This document shows, piece by piece, positions 8,163 to 17,179 of a stretch of DNA of 64,000 nucleotides (positions are counted from its first letter, which is position 1; each line of letters starts with the position of its first letter). This DNA comes from Flavobacteriaceae bacterium (GTDB lineage Bacteria > Bacteroidota > Bacteroidia > Flavobacteriales > Flavobacteriaceae): the NCBI GenBank assembly GCA_025800395.1, contig JAOXRU010000491.1:1-64000 (forward strand), given 5' to 3'. A program made the position numbers and the translations under genes. Below the pieces are notes generated by a model that was given only the letters and a program-made list of their open reading frames with translations, was not told where the DNA came from and ran no database searches.

Positions 8163-8963
8163 ATGAATGCACATGAAATAGATTATCAAATACACGGTGA
8201 AGAAATGCAATATGTCGAAATAGAACTCGACCCTCAGGAAGCGGTCGTCGCCGAGGCAGGGAGTTTTATGATGATGCAAAATGGCATTAAAATGGAAACC
8301 ATCTTTGGCGATGGTTCTAACCAAGAAAAGGGTGTGCTTGGAAAACTGTTTTCTGCTGGTAAACGCTTATTAACGGGGGAGAGTTTGTTTATGACAGCCT
8401 TTTTAAACCAAGACTATGCTAAGAAAAGAGTAAGCTTTGCAGCACCATATCCCGGGAAAATTGTTCCTATAGACTTAAGTGAAGTAGGTGGCAAGTTTAT
8501 CTGTCAGAAGGATGCATTTTTATGTGCAGCCCAAGGAGTAAGTGTTGGCATAGAATTCTCTAAAAGATTAGGTAGAGGTTTATTTGGCGGTGAAGGATTT
8601 GTCATGCAAAAACTAGAAGGAGATGGATTGAGTTTTGTACATGCCGGTGGCACTATGGCAAAAAGAGAATTGCAAGCTGGTGAAATATTAAAAGTAGATA
8701 CAGGATGTATAGTTGGTTTTACTAAAGATGTGGATTATGATATCGAATTTGTTGGGGGAATAAAAAACACCGTTTTTGGAGGGGAAGGCTTGTTCTTTGC
8801 TACTTTAAAAGGTCCCGGCACAGTATATATACAATCATTACCTTTTAGCAGATTGGCTGGTCGTGTCTTGGCTGCTGCTCCGCAAGGTGGAGGAAATGAC
8901 AAAGGAGAAGGAAGTGTGCTAGGAGGTATTGGAAATTTGTTGGATGGGGATAATCGATTTTAA
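8163..8963 (+). CDS. AIM24 / TIGR00266-family protein
   Basis: This 266-residue soluble protein belongs to the AIM24 (DUF124, TIGR00266) family. It starts with a strand-rich segment, then the characteristic [13 protein letters not shown], followed by glycine-rich beta strands ([50 protein letters not shown]) and the closing [11 protein letters not shown]. The fold is a double-stranded beta-helix seen in proteins related to TRAP-like domains. The family is broad and its bacterial function is not established. The gene is monocistronic and sits just after the structured repeat. The ATG at 8163 fits the family N-terminus. Confidence 0.9.
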   Translation: MNAHEIDYQIHGEEMQYVEIELDPQEAVVAEAGSFMMMQNGIKMETIFGDGSNQEKGVLGKLFSAGKRLLTGESLFMTAFLNQDYAKKRVSFAAPYPGKIVPIDLSEVGGKFICQKDAFLCAAQGVSVGIEFSKRLGRGLFGGEGFVMQKLEGDGLSFVHAGGTMAKRELQAGEILKVDTGCIVGFTKDVDYDIEFVGGIKNTVFGGEGLFFATLKGPGTVYIQSLPFSRLAGRVLAAAPQGGGNDKGEGSVLGGIGNLLDGDNRF

Positions 8964-9127
8964 CTATTTTTAACGTATACCCTAGTTAATTGAAAAATAG
9001 AGTTGTATGCTTTGTGTTTGTGAATATGATCGATTATTTTAGACTATTTGTCCGATTTAGTTTCAAGTCTTATTTGAAAATTTCTTATATTGTATAAGTA
9101 ATATTTCAAAAACGTTCATTAAATCAG

Positions 9128-9319
9128 ATGGCAAGAGCTATGTTTGAATACACCAAAACGGTGTTGAAAAAGGTTAGTTTTAACCCAAAATTATTTCGAA
9201 GGGAATTAGACAAAGCTTTAGAGCGATTGTTGCCTTACGAAATAGAAGAACTCAAATTGTGGTTGGTGCAGTATGTGCGCGGTAAACCAGAATTACAACC
9301 TTATTTAGTTAATCTTTAA
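9128..9319 (+). CDS. Small conserved hypothetical protein
   Basis: This 63-residue, mostly helical, basic protein starts with FEYTKTVLKKVSFNP. It continues with a helix-turn-helix-like spacing of amphipathic helices (LFRRELDKALERLLPYE, IEELKLWLVQYVRGKPEL). It has no membrane segment or signal peptide. I recognise it as the kind of short conserved protein seen in flavobacterial genomes but know no function. It stands alone, with its own rho-independent terminator at 9331-9363, which supports a real transcription unit. Confidence 0.75.
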   Translation: MARAMFEYTKTVLKKVSFNPKLFRRELDKALERLLPYEIEELKLWLVQYVRGKPELQPYLVNL

Positions 9320-9330
9320 AAAGAAGTATA

Positions 9331-9363
9331 AAAAGGCTATCCAATCGGGATAGCCTTTATTTT
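9331..9363 (+). terminator. Terminator after the 63-residue gene
   Basis: AAAGGCTATCC (9332-9342) and GGATAGCCTTT (9348-9358) form a perfect 11-bp stem with a 5-base loop. ATTTTT follows on the plus strand. Confidence 0.85.
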
Positions 9364-9384
9364 TATATAAAACTAAAAAAATCT

Positions 9385-9392
9385 TACATTTG
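9385..9392 (+). promoter_or_regulatory. TANNTTTG box upstream of the barrel protein gene
   Basis: TACATTTG matches the Bacteroidota -7 box and lies 30 bases before the ATG at 9422. No good TTTG box was found at the expected upstream distance, so only the -7 element is claimed. Confidence 0.45.
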
Positions 9393-9421
9393 TTATAGTT
9401 TTAACTGTAAAAAAATGTAGT

Positions 9422-10168
9422 ATGAAAAAGAGCATATTGTTTTTTCTTTTATTTGGTGTTGGTTTGACTTTTGCACAGGAGATAAACGATTTTGAGGAAA
9501 GATCAAAAAGTATTCAATTAAGTCCCTTTACCTGGGGATTCGGAAAAATTGGCTTACAATACGAACAGCAAATCTCTAATCATACGTCTTTGGCTTTAGA
9601 TTTTAGTTATAAATTGGACGGTGGGCTGAGCAGTTTTCCGGGGATTAATAGTGCAAATCTCAAAACCAATGATTTTGGCTTTGAAGGAGTTGTGATTACT
9701 CCTGAATATCGTTGGTATTTTCAGGATCAGAATGAAATAATGGATGGACTATACCTTGGAGGTTATTATAGGTTTAAGTATTTAAATGACCAATTGACCG
9801 GGAGCTATACTTCTTCCATTACAGAAACAAGTAGTCCATTAGATATAGACGCCTCTATCAGCAGCCATGCATTTGGCCTGGAATTGGGTTATAAGTGGTA
9901 TTTTAAGAATAACTTTTTTATTGATTTTCTTATCGCAGGCCCTGGTGTTAGTTTTACAAGGGTAAAGCTTAAGGAAAACCAACCTATTCCTGTAGAATTT
10001 TATATAGATGCAGCAGAGTTAGTTATAACAAATTCTAGTTTGTTAGAGATGGCCATTGATTTCGTAAATACAGAATTAGAATTTCCTAGTTCTGGTGCAA
10101 ATAAGGGTAAAGACGGTATGGTCTTACCAGCTTTTCGTTACAATATCTCTATTGGCTATAGATTTTAA
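9422..10168 (+). CDS. Predicted outer-membrane beta-barrel protein
   Basis: This 248-residue protein has a Sec signal peptide ([19 protein letters not shown], cleavage about 19/20). Alternating aromatic and hydrophobic strands follow: [59 protein letters not shown]. It ends in [11 protein letters not shown], a terminal aromatic typical of barrel proteins inserted by BamA. The pattern resembles the DUF3575/OmpA-like small barrels of Bacteroidota. Substrate or role is unknown. Its 3' end overlaps the convergent deoD stop by 4 bases. Confidence 0.8.
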   Translation: MKKSILFFLLFGVGLTFAQEINDFEERSKSIQLSPFTWGFGKIGLQYEQQISNHTSLALDFSYKLDGGLSSFPGINSANLKTNDFGFEGVVITPEYRWYFQDQNEIMDGLYLGGYYRFKYLNDQLTGSYTSSITETSSPLDIDASISSHAFGLELGYKWYFKNNFFIDFLIAGPGVSFTRVKLKENQPIPVEFYIDAAELVITNSSLLEMAIDFVNTELEFPSSGANKGKDGMVLPAFRYNISIGYRF

Positions 10169-10863
10169 GCCAATTCTAAAGCAATACGTACCATTTCTTT
10201 AAAACTAGATTCTCGCTCTTCATGACTTGTAGATTCTTGGGTTACTAGGCTATCAGATATGGTGAGTATAGCCAAAGCATTTACACCAAACTTTGCGGCT
10301 ATAGTATATAGCGCTGCGGATTCCATTTCTACACACAATACGCCATGTTTTGCCCATTTTTTGTAATATTCTTTGTTGTCTTGATAAAAAATATCACTGG
10401 TAAGCACATTGCCAGCTTTGAACGGAATTTGCAATTGATTGGCCGTTTGCACCGCTTTATAAAACAAATCGAAATTGGCTGTGGGAGCATAAGTTTCCCC
10501 TTCAAAAGCTAAGTTGTTGATACTGCTGTTGGTGGATGCAGACATGGCAATTATCACATCTCGTAGTTTTACCTCTTCGAGATAACTTCCTGCACTTCCA
10601 ACTCTTATAAGGTTTTTTACTCCATAGGATTGTATCAATTCGTGGGTATATATACCAATGGATGGAGCACCCATACCGGTGCCTTGTACCGAAATTTTGG
10701 TATCCTTATAATATCCTGTGTAGCCATACATACCTCTTACGGTATTGTAGCATTCGATGTCGGTTAGAAATTGTTCGGCTATCCATTTGGCGCGCAAAGG
10801 ATCACCCGGCAACAAGACCGTTTCAGCAACAGCTCCAGGAGCTGCATTAAGATGTATACTCAT
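10165..10863 (-). CDS. deoD: Purine nucleoside phosphorylase (DeoD type)
   Basis: This 232-residue enzyme carries out phosphorolysis of purine (deoxy)nucleosides to base and (deoxy)ribose-1-phosphate. Family marks include [13 protein letters not shown], the [10 protein letters not shown] segment, the phosphate/ribose-binding RVGSAGSY, the nucleoside-binding VEMESAALY and the catalytic-loop TISDS. Size matches the hexameric E. coli-type enzyme rather than the trimeric PunA type. It starts 3 bases after the deoC stop, so the two form a nucleoside-catabolism operon. The deoxyribose-1-phosphate it forms needs isomerisation before DeoC can act; no phosphopentomutase gene is in this window. Confidence 0.95.
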   Translation of the reverse strand: MSIHLNAAPGAVAETVLLPGDPLRAKWIAEQFLTDIECYNTVRGMYGYTGYYKDTKISVQGTGMGAPSIGIYTHELIQSYGVKNLIRVGSAGSYLEEVKLRDVIIAMSASTNSSINNLAFEGETYAPTANFDLFYKAVQTANQLQIPFKAGNVLTSDIFYQDNKEYYKKWAKHGVLCVEMESAALYTIAAKFGVNALAILTISDSLVTQESTSHEERESSFKEMVRIALELA

Positions 10864-10866
10864 AGT

Positions 10867-11532
10867 TTAATAGTTGTTGGTTGCAGTGGCACCAGTAACG
10901 ATAGCCACTCCATTGGAAGTTCCAATACGGGAGACTCCCATATTGATAAACGATTTGGCAGCATCAAAATCTCTAATTCCCCCTGAGGCTTTAATAGCTG
11001 CATTTCCGCCAACAGAGTTGTACATGTTTTGAATTGCTTCTTTGGAAGCACCACCTGTACCGAATCCTGTACTGGTTTTGACAAAATCAGCACCAGCCGC
11101 AACTGCAAGTTCACAGGCTTTGCTTATTTCCTCTGCATCCAAATAACAAATTTCTAATATCACTTTTAACAGCTTATTTCCACAAACTGCTTTTATAGCG
11201 GCAATTTCTGTTTCAATAGATTTGTAGTCTTTATCTTTTAGACTACCAATTGCCATTACCATATCAATTTCGTCTGCTCCATCATTAATGGCAATTTTTG
11301 CTTCCGCTATTTTTGCCTTGGTAGACATGGCTCCTAAGGGAAATCCAACTACCGTGCACACTTTTACAATTTGTTGATCGCTGAGTATGTTTTTTGCGTA
11401 AGCGACATAGGCACTGTTTACGCAAACAGATGCAAAGCTATATTGCAATGCTTCTTTACACAATTGCTCTATATCTGCTTTGGTTGCGGTTGGTTTTAAT
11501 AAGGTATGATCTATATATTGGTGGATTTCCAT
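10867..11532 (-). CDS. deoC: Deoxyribose-phosphate aldolase
   Basis: This 221-residue class I aldolase splits 2-deoxyribose-5-phosphate into acetaldehyde and glyceraldehyde-3-phosphate. The N-terminal IDHTLLKPTAT is diagnostic. The Schiff-base lysine is expected at K152 (in VKTSTGFGTGGAS), with K181 (IKASGGIRDF) and D90 (DEIDMVM) as the other catalytic residues. First gene of the deoC-deoD operon. Confidence 0.96.
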   Translation of the reverse strand: MEIHQYIDHTLLKPTATKADIEQLCKEALQYSFASVCVNSAYVAYAKNILSDQQIVKVCTVVGFPLGAMSTKAKIAEAKIAINDGADEIDMVMAIGSLKDKDYKSIETEIAAIKAVCGNKLLKVILEICYLDAEEISKACELAVAAGADFVKTSTGFGTGGASKEAIQNMYNSVGGNAAIKASGGIRDFDAAKSFINMGVSRIGTSNGVAIVTGATATNNY

Positions 11533-11591
11533 TTTTTCAATTTTTGCTAAAATACAATTTTATTCTTCTGTTTACTATGAATTTTGTCAGT

Positions 11592-12530
11592 CTAATTGGC
11601 AATAGGGCTAATGATTTTTACATCCTGAAAAGCTATTGCACCTCTAACTACTCCCGATATTACATCTTGTAAGGCTTCTATAATTTGAATTTTTAATTCG
11701 TTTTTATGATATATCAAACTTACTTCCCTCGCTGGTGAAGGTGTCTGAAAATCGCGCAAATTATTTTTATCTTTCTCAGGTAAATTTAGACTGTGCAAAT
11801 AGGGGAGTAGCGTCATTCCCAGACCTTCATCGACGAGTTTTATCAAAGTTTCGAAGCTACCGCTATCCAGCTGGTATTGCTCGTCTTTGTACAATTTTTG
11901 GGCTTGACAAATATTTAAAATTCCATCGCGAAAACAATGTCCATCTTGAAGAAGTAAGAGGTCTTTGAGGTCTAGATCGTCGGTATGCAACTGTTGGATA
12001 TTGTATAAACGGTGGTTTGGTGGAATATAGCCCACAAATGGTTCGTAGTATAGCGGAAGCTCTTTTATAAATTCAATGGCAAGCGGCGTGGCTGCAATTG
12101 CAGCATCCAATTTGCTATCTTGTATCTGATGCACAATTTCTGCTGTAGTAAGTTCCTTTATGATGAGGTTTACTTTGGGATGGCGATTTACAAAGGTTTT
12201 TAAAAACATTGGAAGCAAGGTCGGCATGATGGTTGGGATAATACCCAATACAAAATCTCCTCCGATAAACCCTTTTTGTTGGTCGACCACATCTTTCATA
12301 CGCCCAGCTTCATTCACAATTTTTTTGGCTTGATCTACAATTTTTTCTCCTATAGCGGTTAGTTTTATAGGTTTTTTGCTGCGATCAAATATCAATATGC
12401 CCAATTCATCTTCTAGTTTTTGGATTTGCATGCTAAGTGTTGGTTGGGTTACATAGCATTTCTCAGCTGCTAAAGTGAAATTTTTAAATTCTGCTATCGC
12501 GAGTACATATTGAAGTTGGGTAATTGTCAT
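11592..12530 (-). CDS. oxyR: OxyR-type LysR regulator
   Basis: This 312-residue LysR-family activator has an N-terminal winged HTH (MTITQLQYVLAIAEFKNFTLAAEKCYVTQPT region) and a C-terminal sensing domain. The peroxide-sensing cysteines fall at C199 and C208 within GHCFRDGILNIC, the same spacing and numbering as E. coli OxyR, so it should be a true peroxide sensor. It is divergent from dps, with only 111 bases between the starts, and dps is a classical OxyR target. The dps promoter lies in this gap. Confidence 0.93.
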   Translation of the reverse strand: MTITQLQYVLAIAEFKNFTLAAEKCYVTQPTLSMQIQKLEDELGILIFDRSKKPIKLTAIGEKIVDQAKKIVNEAGRMKDVVDQQKGFIGGDFVLGIIPTIMPTLLPMFLKTFVNRHPKVNLIIKELTTAEIVHQIQDSKLDAAIAATPLAIEFIKELPLYYEPFVGYIPPNHRLYNIQQLHTDDLDLKDLLLLQDGHCFRDGILNICQAQKLYKDEQYQLDSGSFETLIKLVDEGLGMTLLPYLHSLNLPEKDKNNLRDFQTPSPAREVSLIYHKNELKIQIIEALQDVISGVVRGAIAFQDVKIISPIAN

Positions 12531-12582
12531 GGTAAATAAGAAGTTTTTATAAAAATATAAAAACTATTGATAAAACTAATGG

Positions 12583-12611
12583 TTGTGCCCACAAAAAATG
12601 ATGTAATTTTG
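12583..12611 (+). promoter_or_regulatory. Promoter of dps in the oxyR-dps gap
   Basis: TTG (12583-12585), 18 bases, then TAATTTTG (12604-12611), a full TANNTTTG match. The start of transcription would be near 12618, before the dps ATG at 12642. An OxyR site would be expected just upstream, overlapping the oxyR start, but no clear palindrome was seen by eye. Confidence 0.65.
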
Positions 12612-12641
12612 TTTAAAAGATAATAATTTAAATATACTGAT

Positions 12642-13121
12642 ATGAAATTGAATAGCTTAGGTCTTGCAGTGGACAAAGTTCCCACATTGATTAATGAATT
12701 GAATGAACTATTGGCCAACTACCAAATATACTATCAAAACCTCAGAGGGGTTCATTGGAATATTAAAGGAAAGATGTTCTTTGATTTGCATGCCAAGTTT
12801 GAGGAACATTATACCGATGCTAATATGAAGGTAGATGAGATAGCGGAGCGAATTTTAACCCTAGGTGGCGTACCTTTGCATACTTTTGAAGCCTATACCA
12901 ATGCGGCAAAAGTACCTGTGGGTAAGAATGTGTCTCAAGATGAGGAAGCTGTAAAATTGGTGGTAGCCTCTATAAGTGAACTCTTAAAAATCGAGAGAAA
13001 CCTTTTGGAGACTTCCGATGATGCCAATGATGAAGGGACTAATTCTCTAATTAGCGATTTTATAACAGAACACGAAAAAACATTATGGATGTTTAAAGCA
13101 TGGTTAAACGAAACCATTTAA
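12642..13121 (+). CDS. dps: Dps ferritin-like DNA-protection protein
   Basis: This 159-residue protein has the Dps signature. GVHWNIKGKMFFDLHAKFEE carries the ferroxidase His near 38, and DANMKVDEIAERILTLGG supplies the Asp/Glu ligands from the neighbouring subunit. It oxidises and stores iron using hydrogen peroxide in a 12-subunit cage and can bind DNA. Regulation by the divergent OxyR-type gene is strongly suggested by the arrangement. The short N-terminus lacks a lysine-rich tail, so DNA binding may be weak. Confidence 0.95.
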   Translation: MKLNSLGLAVDKVPTLINELNELLANYQIYYQNLRGVHWNIKGKMFFDLHAKFEEHYTDANMKVDEIAERILTLGGVPLHTFEAYTNAAKVPVGKNVSQDEEAVKLVVASISELLKIERNLLETSDDANDEGTNSLISDFITEHEKTLWMFKAWLNETI

Positions 13122-13160
13122 AGAAGTAGCGTTTTGAGGGAAACAGTATTGGTTGAATTT

Positions 13161-13439
13161 TTATTCGGAGAAATCAGTCAATACAGTTTCTCCTTTAAAA
13201 TTTTTCCAGCCGTATTTTGTAAGTTCGATGATACCTTCCCCTTCCAAATAATATAAGGTGCCCATGGGCTGACTTTTACTTCCTTTTGCAATTTCGGTTG
13301 GTAAGGATACGCGTTTACCGTTGATTAGGGTTACTTTCATATATCCTTCTCTTTCTTCTTCCTTGGTGCAAGATCCGATCACTATTACCGGTACGGCAAA
13401 TAGGATACAGATAGCTAAGTATATCCGTGTTTTGTTCAT
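13161..13439 (-). CDS. Small hypothetical lipoprotein
   Basis: From the ATG at 13439 this gives 92 residues. A hydrophobic leader (IYLAICILFAVPVIVIGSC) ends in a lipobox cysteine, and a small domain follows (GYMKVTLINGKRVSLPTEI, TLYYLEGEGIIEL). An earlier in-frame start would put extra sequence before the leader and is not preferred. No function is recognised. Convergent with dps. Confidence 0.65.
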   Translation of the reverse strand: MNKTRIYLAICILFAVPVIVIGSCTKEEEREGYMKVTLINGKRVSLPTEIAKGSKSQPMGTLYYLEGEGIIELTKYGWKNFKGETVLTDFSE

Positions 13440-13635
13440 AATTTGGGAGGCTAAGTTTGTAACCAAAATTAGGATAGTGTAGCAAAAATGCCAATTTAAT
13501 GTTGTCAATACATCAAAAACTGTGGTAAAGAGGGTGATTAGCACCTAAAAGTCTCTTAAACAGTGTGAGTAGGATCTTCTTTTTGATGTGATACTGAAGA
13601 GATACCAAGCCCGATAAGGGAGTTTTTTCTAGGTA

Positions 13636-14970
13636 TTAGAGCATGCCTCTAGCTTTTATTTCTAAATATTTGTTGAGCGTATTTATGGTTAAGTTTTCTG
13701 GTTTGCTTAGTATGGCTTGAATGCCATGATTGTGCAATTCTCTTACGATTTGATGTTTTTCATATACAAATTTTTCAGCCATAGTTTGGTTGAAAATATT
13801 TTGGACGTTTTTATTTTGTTGGTGTATCATTTGGTTTAATTCGGTGTTTTGGAAGAAAATCACAACCAACAAATGATTTTTTGCAATAGCTTGTAAAAAA
13901 GGAAGTTGACGTCGTAGGGCATCTAAAGTTTCAAAATTGGTATATAAAAGCAACAGACTTCTTTGTCGAATTTGTCTTTTTAGTTGTATGTAAAGACGAC
14001 TAAAGTCACTTTCAGCAAAATCGGTTTTTACCCGGTACAAGGTTTCCATGATCCGTTGCATTTGGGCAATTTTTTTATCGGCCATCACCAGATTATCCAC
14101 TTTTTTGGAAAAACAAAGCATACCAGCTTTGTCTTGTTTTTTGATGGCTACGCCCGAAATAACTAAAGTGGCATTAATAGCATAATCCAATAATGCCAAT
14201 TGGTCGAAAGGCATTTTCATCACTCTACCGGTATCTATGATAGAATATATGGGTTGGGATTTTTCGTCTTGGTATTGATTTACCATTAATTGGGCTCGCT
14301 TAGCAGTACTTTTCCAATTGATGTTTCGAATGTCATCACCTGGTATGTATTCTTTAATTTGTTCAAATTCCAAGGTATGACCAATACGTCTTATTTTTTT
14401 TAATCCTTGGTTTTGCAGACGTTGACTAAAGGCAATTAATTCGAACTTGCGCAATTGCAAAAAGCTGGGATAAACAGCTACTTCAGCATCTAGGCGAATT
14501 TGAAACCGTCGTTTTACAAGGCCCAAAGCAGTATGCGCAAATATGTTGAGTTTTCCAAATTGGTATACTCCTCTTTCTATTGGTCGAAGCTGATAGCAAA
14601 TTTCTTGCTTGTCTCCAGCCGACAAAAAGAGCTGCATTCTAAAATCTCTTTTTTGAAATTGAAAAGGAATTTCATCTATCAATTCTATATTTAAGCCCAA
14701 GGAATAGGTGTTATGCAGCTTGAGATATATTGGGTTATAATCGCCATTAGACAATTTGTCGGGTAGTACACGTTGACCACTCACATGAGATTTCTGTGCA
14801 AATAGCAGTAGAAAATCGATAAAAACCAAAGCCAACCAAACGTATAAAAGCGTTTTGCTGATCCACAATAAACGGGGTTGTAAAAACGACAGCAAAAATA
14901 GCATAACAACTATGGCAAAAGTCCCAAAAAATCTTTGTGACAAAAATATATGTTTAAACCATTTTTTCAC
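13636..14970 (-). CDS. DUF58-domain protein (MoxR-associated)
   Basis: This 444-residue protein has two membrane helices at about 11-50, then a beta-rich region. The DUF58 core is marked by EFEQIKEYIPGDDIRNINWK and followed by a von Willebrand A-like fold (SQPIYSIIDTGRVM). It starts with GTG, overlapping the TAG stop of the MoxR gene by one base, so translation is probably coupled. DUF58/MoxR pairs are thought to work as a chaperone-like AAA module that matures or assembles partner proteins. The specific client here is unknown. Confidence 0.9.
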   Translation of the reverse strand: MKKWFKHIFLSQRFFGTFAIVVMLFLLSFLQPRLLWISKTLLYVWLALVFIDFLLLFAQKSHVSGQRVLPDKLSNGDYNPIYLKLHNTYSLGLNIELIDEIPFQFQKRDFRMQLFLSAGDKQEICYQLRPIERGVYQFGKLNIFAHTALGLVKRRFQIRLDAEVAVYPSFLQLRKFELIAFSQRLQNQGLKKIRRIGHTLEFEQIKEYIPGDDIRNINWKSTAKRAQLMVNQYQDEKSQPIYSIIDTGRVMKMPFDQLALLDYAINATLVISGVAIKKQDKAGMLCFSKKVDNLVMADKKIAQMQRIMETLYRVKTDFAESDFSRLYIQLKRQIRQRSLLLLYTNFETLDALRRQLPFLQAIAKNHLLVVIFFQNTELNQMIHQQNKNVQNIFNQTMAEKFVYEKHQIVRELHNHGIQAILSKPENLTINTLNKYLEIKARGML

Positions 14971-15950
14971 TATCGAGGAATTTCAATGCTTTCTAAAAAT
15001 TGATGGATTACCTTTTTGGTGGTAAATCCTTCCATTTCCCGTTCTGGCGTTAATATCAGCCGGTGTTGTAGGATAGGAACACAGACCTTTTGAATATCTT
15101 CTGGAGTTACAAAATCTCTTCCGCACATGGCAGCCCAAGCTTTGGAAGCGTTTAGTATGGCAATAGAAGCTCTAGGAGAAGCTCCCAAATAGAGATTGCC
15201 ATTGGTTCGGGTTTGGTTTACGATACTCGCAATATATTTGATGATACTGTCTTGTACTACTATTTCTTTGGTGATTGTCTGAAATTGAATAAGTTTTTCC
15301 GATTTTAGTACTCCTTGAACAAGGTTTTCTTCGGATTGTTGTTTTTGTTGGTGTTTGTGTTCCAATATCGCAATTTCTTCATTCAGATTGGGATAGCTTA
15401 CTTCTATTTTGAATAAAAACCGATCGAGTTGGGCTTCTGGAAGACGATATGTACCTTCTTGTTCGATTGGATTTTGGGTTGCAAATACCAAGAATGGTGG
15501 TTGCATAGGATACACTGTTCCGTCCATGGTGATTTGTCTTTCGGCCATTACTTCAAAAAGAGCTGCTTGTGTTTTTGCAGGAGCTCTGTTGATTTCATCT
15601 ATAAGCACGATATTGGAAAAAACAGGACCTTTTTTAAATTCAAAATCTTGGGTTTTAATATTAAAGATAGATGTGCCCAAAATATCACTAGGCATCAAAT
15701 CTGGTGTAAATTGAATACGGCTGAAATCAACTTGTATGGTTTTTGCCAAGATTTTGGCTGTTACTGTTTTTGCAACGCCTGGTACGCCCTCTATGAGAGA
15801 ATGACCATTGGCAAGTATGGATATAAGCAGTAAGTCAATCATTTCTTCCTGTCCAATGATGACTTTGCGCAATTCGCTTTTAATGTTTTGAACCGCTTGC
15901 TGTAATTCTTGCAAATCGATACGGTTTGAAAATTCCATTTGATTTTCCAT
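14970..15950 (-). CDS. MoxR-family AAA+ ATPase
   Basis: This 326-residue AAA+ protein of the MoxR/AAA_3 type has Walker A GVPGVAKT (about 55-62) and Walker B IVLIDEIN (about 114-121). The sensor region FATQNPIEQEGTYRLPEAQLD and the C-terminal lid YLGASPRASIAIL are all intact. It lies 5 bases after the DUF4350 gene and overlaps the DUF58 start by one base. In other bacteria MoxR proteins with DUF58 partners assist assembly of metalloenzymes or cell-envelope complexes. The neighbours here (DUF4350, DUF4129, SpoIIM, RDD) suggest a membrane-related role. Confidence 0.95.
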   Translation of the reverse strand: MENQMEFSNRIDLQELQQAVQNIKSELRKVIIGQEEMIDLLLISILANGHSLIEGVPGVAKTVTAKILAKTIQVDFSRIQFTPDLMPSDILGTSIFNIKTQDFEFKKGPVFSNIVLIDEINRAPAKTQAALFEVMAERQITMDGTVYPMQPPFLVFATQNPIEQEGTYRLPEAQLDRFLFKIEVSYPNLNEEIAILEHKHQQKQQSEENLVQGVLKSEKLIQFQTITKEIVVQDSIIKYIASIVNQTRTNGNLYLGASPRASIAILNASKAWAAMCGRDFVTPEDIQKVCVPILQHRLILTPEREMEGFTTKKVIHQFLESIEIPR

Positions 15951-15955
15951 AGATA

Positions 15956-17170
15956 CTATTTAAATTCGTATATAAGCTTGTCTAAAGCTATTAAATCTTT
16001 TTCGGTATAATTTACTTCGTTTTTTATTTGCATAAACTGTCGTACTAGGTTTTGACAAGTTTCTAGCGGTTTACCAGTTTTTTGCGCCAAGGTTTTTGCA
16101 GTTTCTTCTGTGTATTTTTCGATATGCACATAATAATGCGTTCTCAGATAGTGTGTAAAATATCGTTGTTTTTTCTCAGCCAAATTACGATAATCTTTAT
16201 GTTGGTAAAACATGGCTCCAATTGTTTTGGTAAAGACAACCGTATCGTTTTGTAAAGGAGTTATAATGGGAATGACCCTTTGTTTTCTTTTGGCACGAAA
16301 GAGTACAAATACGATGAGCCCAGCTATGGTGAGATAATACATCCATTTGAGAGCGGGCTGGTTGAGGATATACGATAGAGGAGAACGTTTGATAAATCTG
16401 CCTTCGCTATAATAATAAGAAGATCCCATATAATGGTTGCCATCTTTCAAATAATCATCCCAATAAATGGTTTTTCGATTCAAATAAGCTAAACAGTTGG
16501 CAGCATAGCTAGCATCGTTGTCCAACAAATAATAATTGGTAAAAGCTTTTGGGATGCTGTGTATAAAGAAATTTCCTTTTTGATGTGGTATTTTTATAAA
16601 GGATACTTCTTGGTCGTATATACCTTTACTCGTAGCCAAAACGGTAGTTTGCAAACTGTCGAAACTTTCAAAAAAACTGTGATGAATTTTTTTTTGGAAA
16701 ACAAAAGACTTTTTTGGAAGTCGAGGATTACTAAATGTAGCGATGATGCTATCCTGTTGGTAGAATTCATTGGTATGGGTTTTGAGATGTAGCGTATCTG
16801 CAAACGGACCACTAAAACTACTGGCGGCCAAAAAGGCGTCATTCCCATTGGAAACGTAATCCAATAATCTTCTGGTGAGCTGTTTATCGAAATGCAAATG
16901 GGAGTTGAGCAACACCAAGGCGCTATTTTGCTCTTCTGCAAGATCCTGATCTAGGGTTTCAAACAGATTTTTTTCTTTTTTTATAATGGTGCTATTGGGA
17001 AACCATACGGGCAATTGTTCATATAATACTAGCGCACCCCATGGCCGTTTGTGGAAAGAGGTATAGGATAAGCTCCAATTTACAGGACGTGGTCGTAATA
17101 ATTCTATGACGATAATACCTATAAAAACAAGGAAAAAGAGAATGAGTATAATTTTTGACCGTTTATCCAT
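15956..17170 (-). CDS. DUF4350-domain membrane protein
   Basis: This 404-residue protein has an N-terminal membrane anchor (about 5-25). An extracytoplasmic domain carries the DUF4350 pattern (SLSYTSFHKRPWGALVLYE near the start, then a Rossmann-like LLNSHLHFD/LLDYVSNGND region). A second membrane helix lies near 280-298 (WMYYLTIAGLIVFVLF), followed by a cytoplasmic helical tail. It is in the MoxR operon between DUF4129 and MoxR. The family commonly accompanies MoxR/DUF58, and the Rossmann-like part resembles ABC-type auxiliary (GldG-like) domains. Function not established. Confidence 0.85.
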   Translation of the reverse strand: MDKRSKIILILFFLVFIGIIVIELLRPRPVNWSLSYTSFHKRPWGALVLYEQLPVWFPNSTIIKKEKNLFETLDQDLAEEQNSALVLLNSHLHFDKQLTRRLLDYVSNGNDAFLAASSFSGPFADTLHLKTHTNEFYQQDSIIATFSNPRLPKKSFVFQKKIHHSFFESFDSLQTTVLATSKGIYDQEVSFIKIPHQKGNFFIHSIPKAFTNYYLLDNDASYAANCLAYLNRKTIYWDDYLKDGNHYMGSSYYYSEGRFIKRSPLSYILNQPALKWMYYLTIAGLIVFVLFRAKRKQRVIPIITPLQNDTVVFTKTIGAMFYQHKDYRNLAEKKQRYFTHYLRTHYYVHIEKYTEETAKTLAQKTGKPLETCQNLVRQFMQIKNEVNYTEKDLIALDKLIYEFK

Positions 17171-17179
17171 GGCTTATAA

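Noticed and set aside
13440-13635. Possible small gene or RNA between the small lipoprotein and DUF58
   Set aside because: No coding frame with support, no clear promoter and no convincing terminator hairpin was found.
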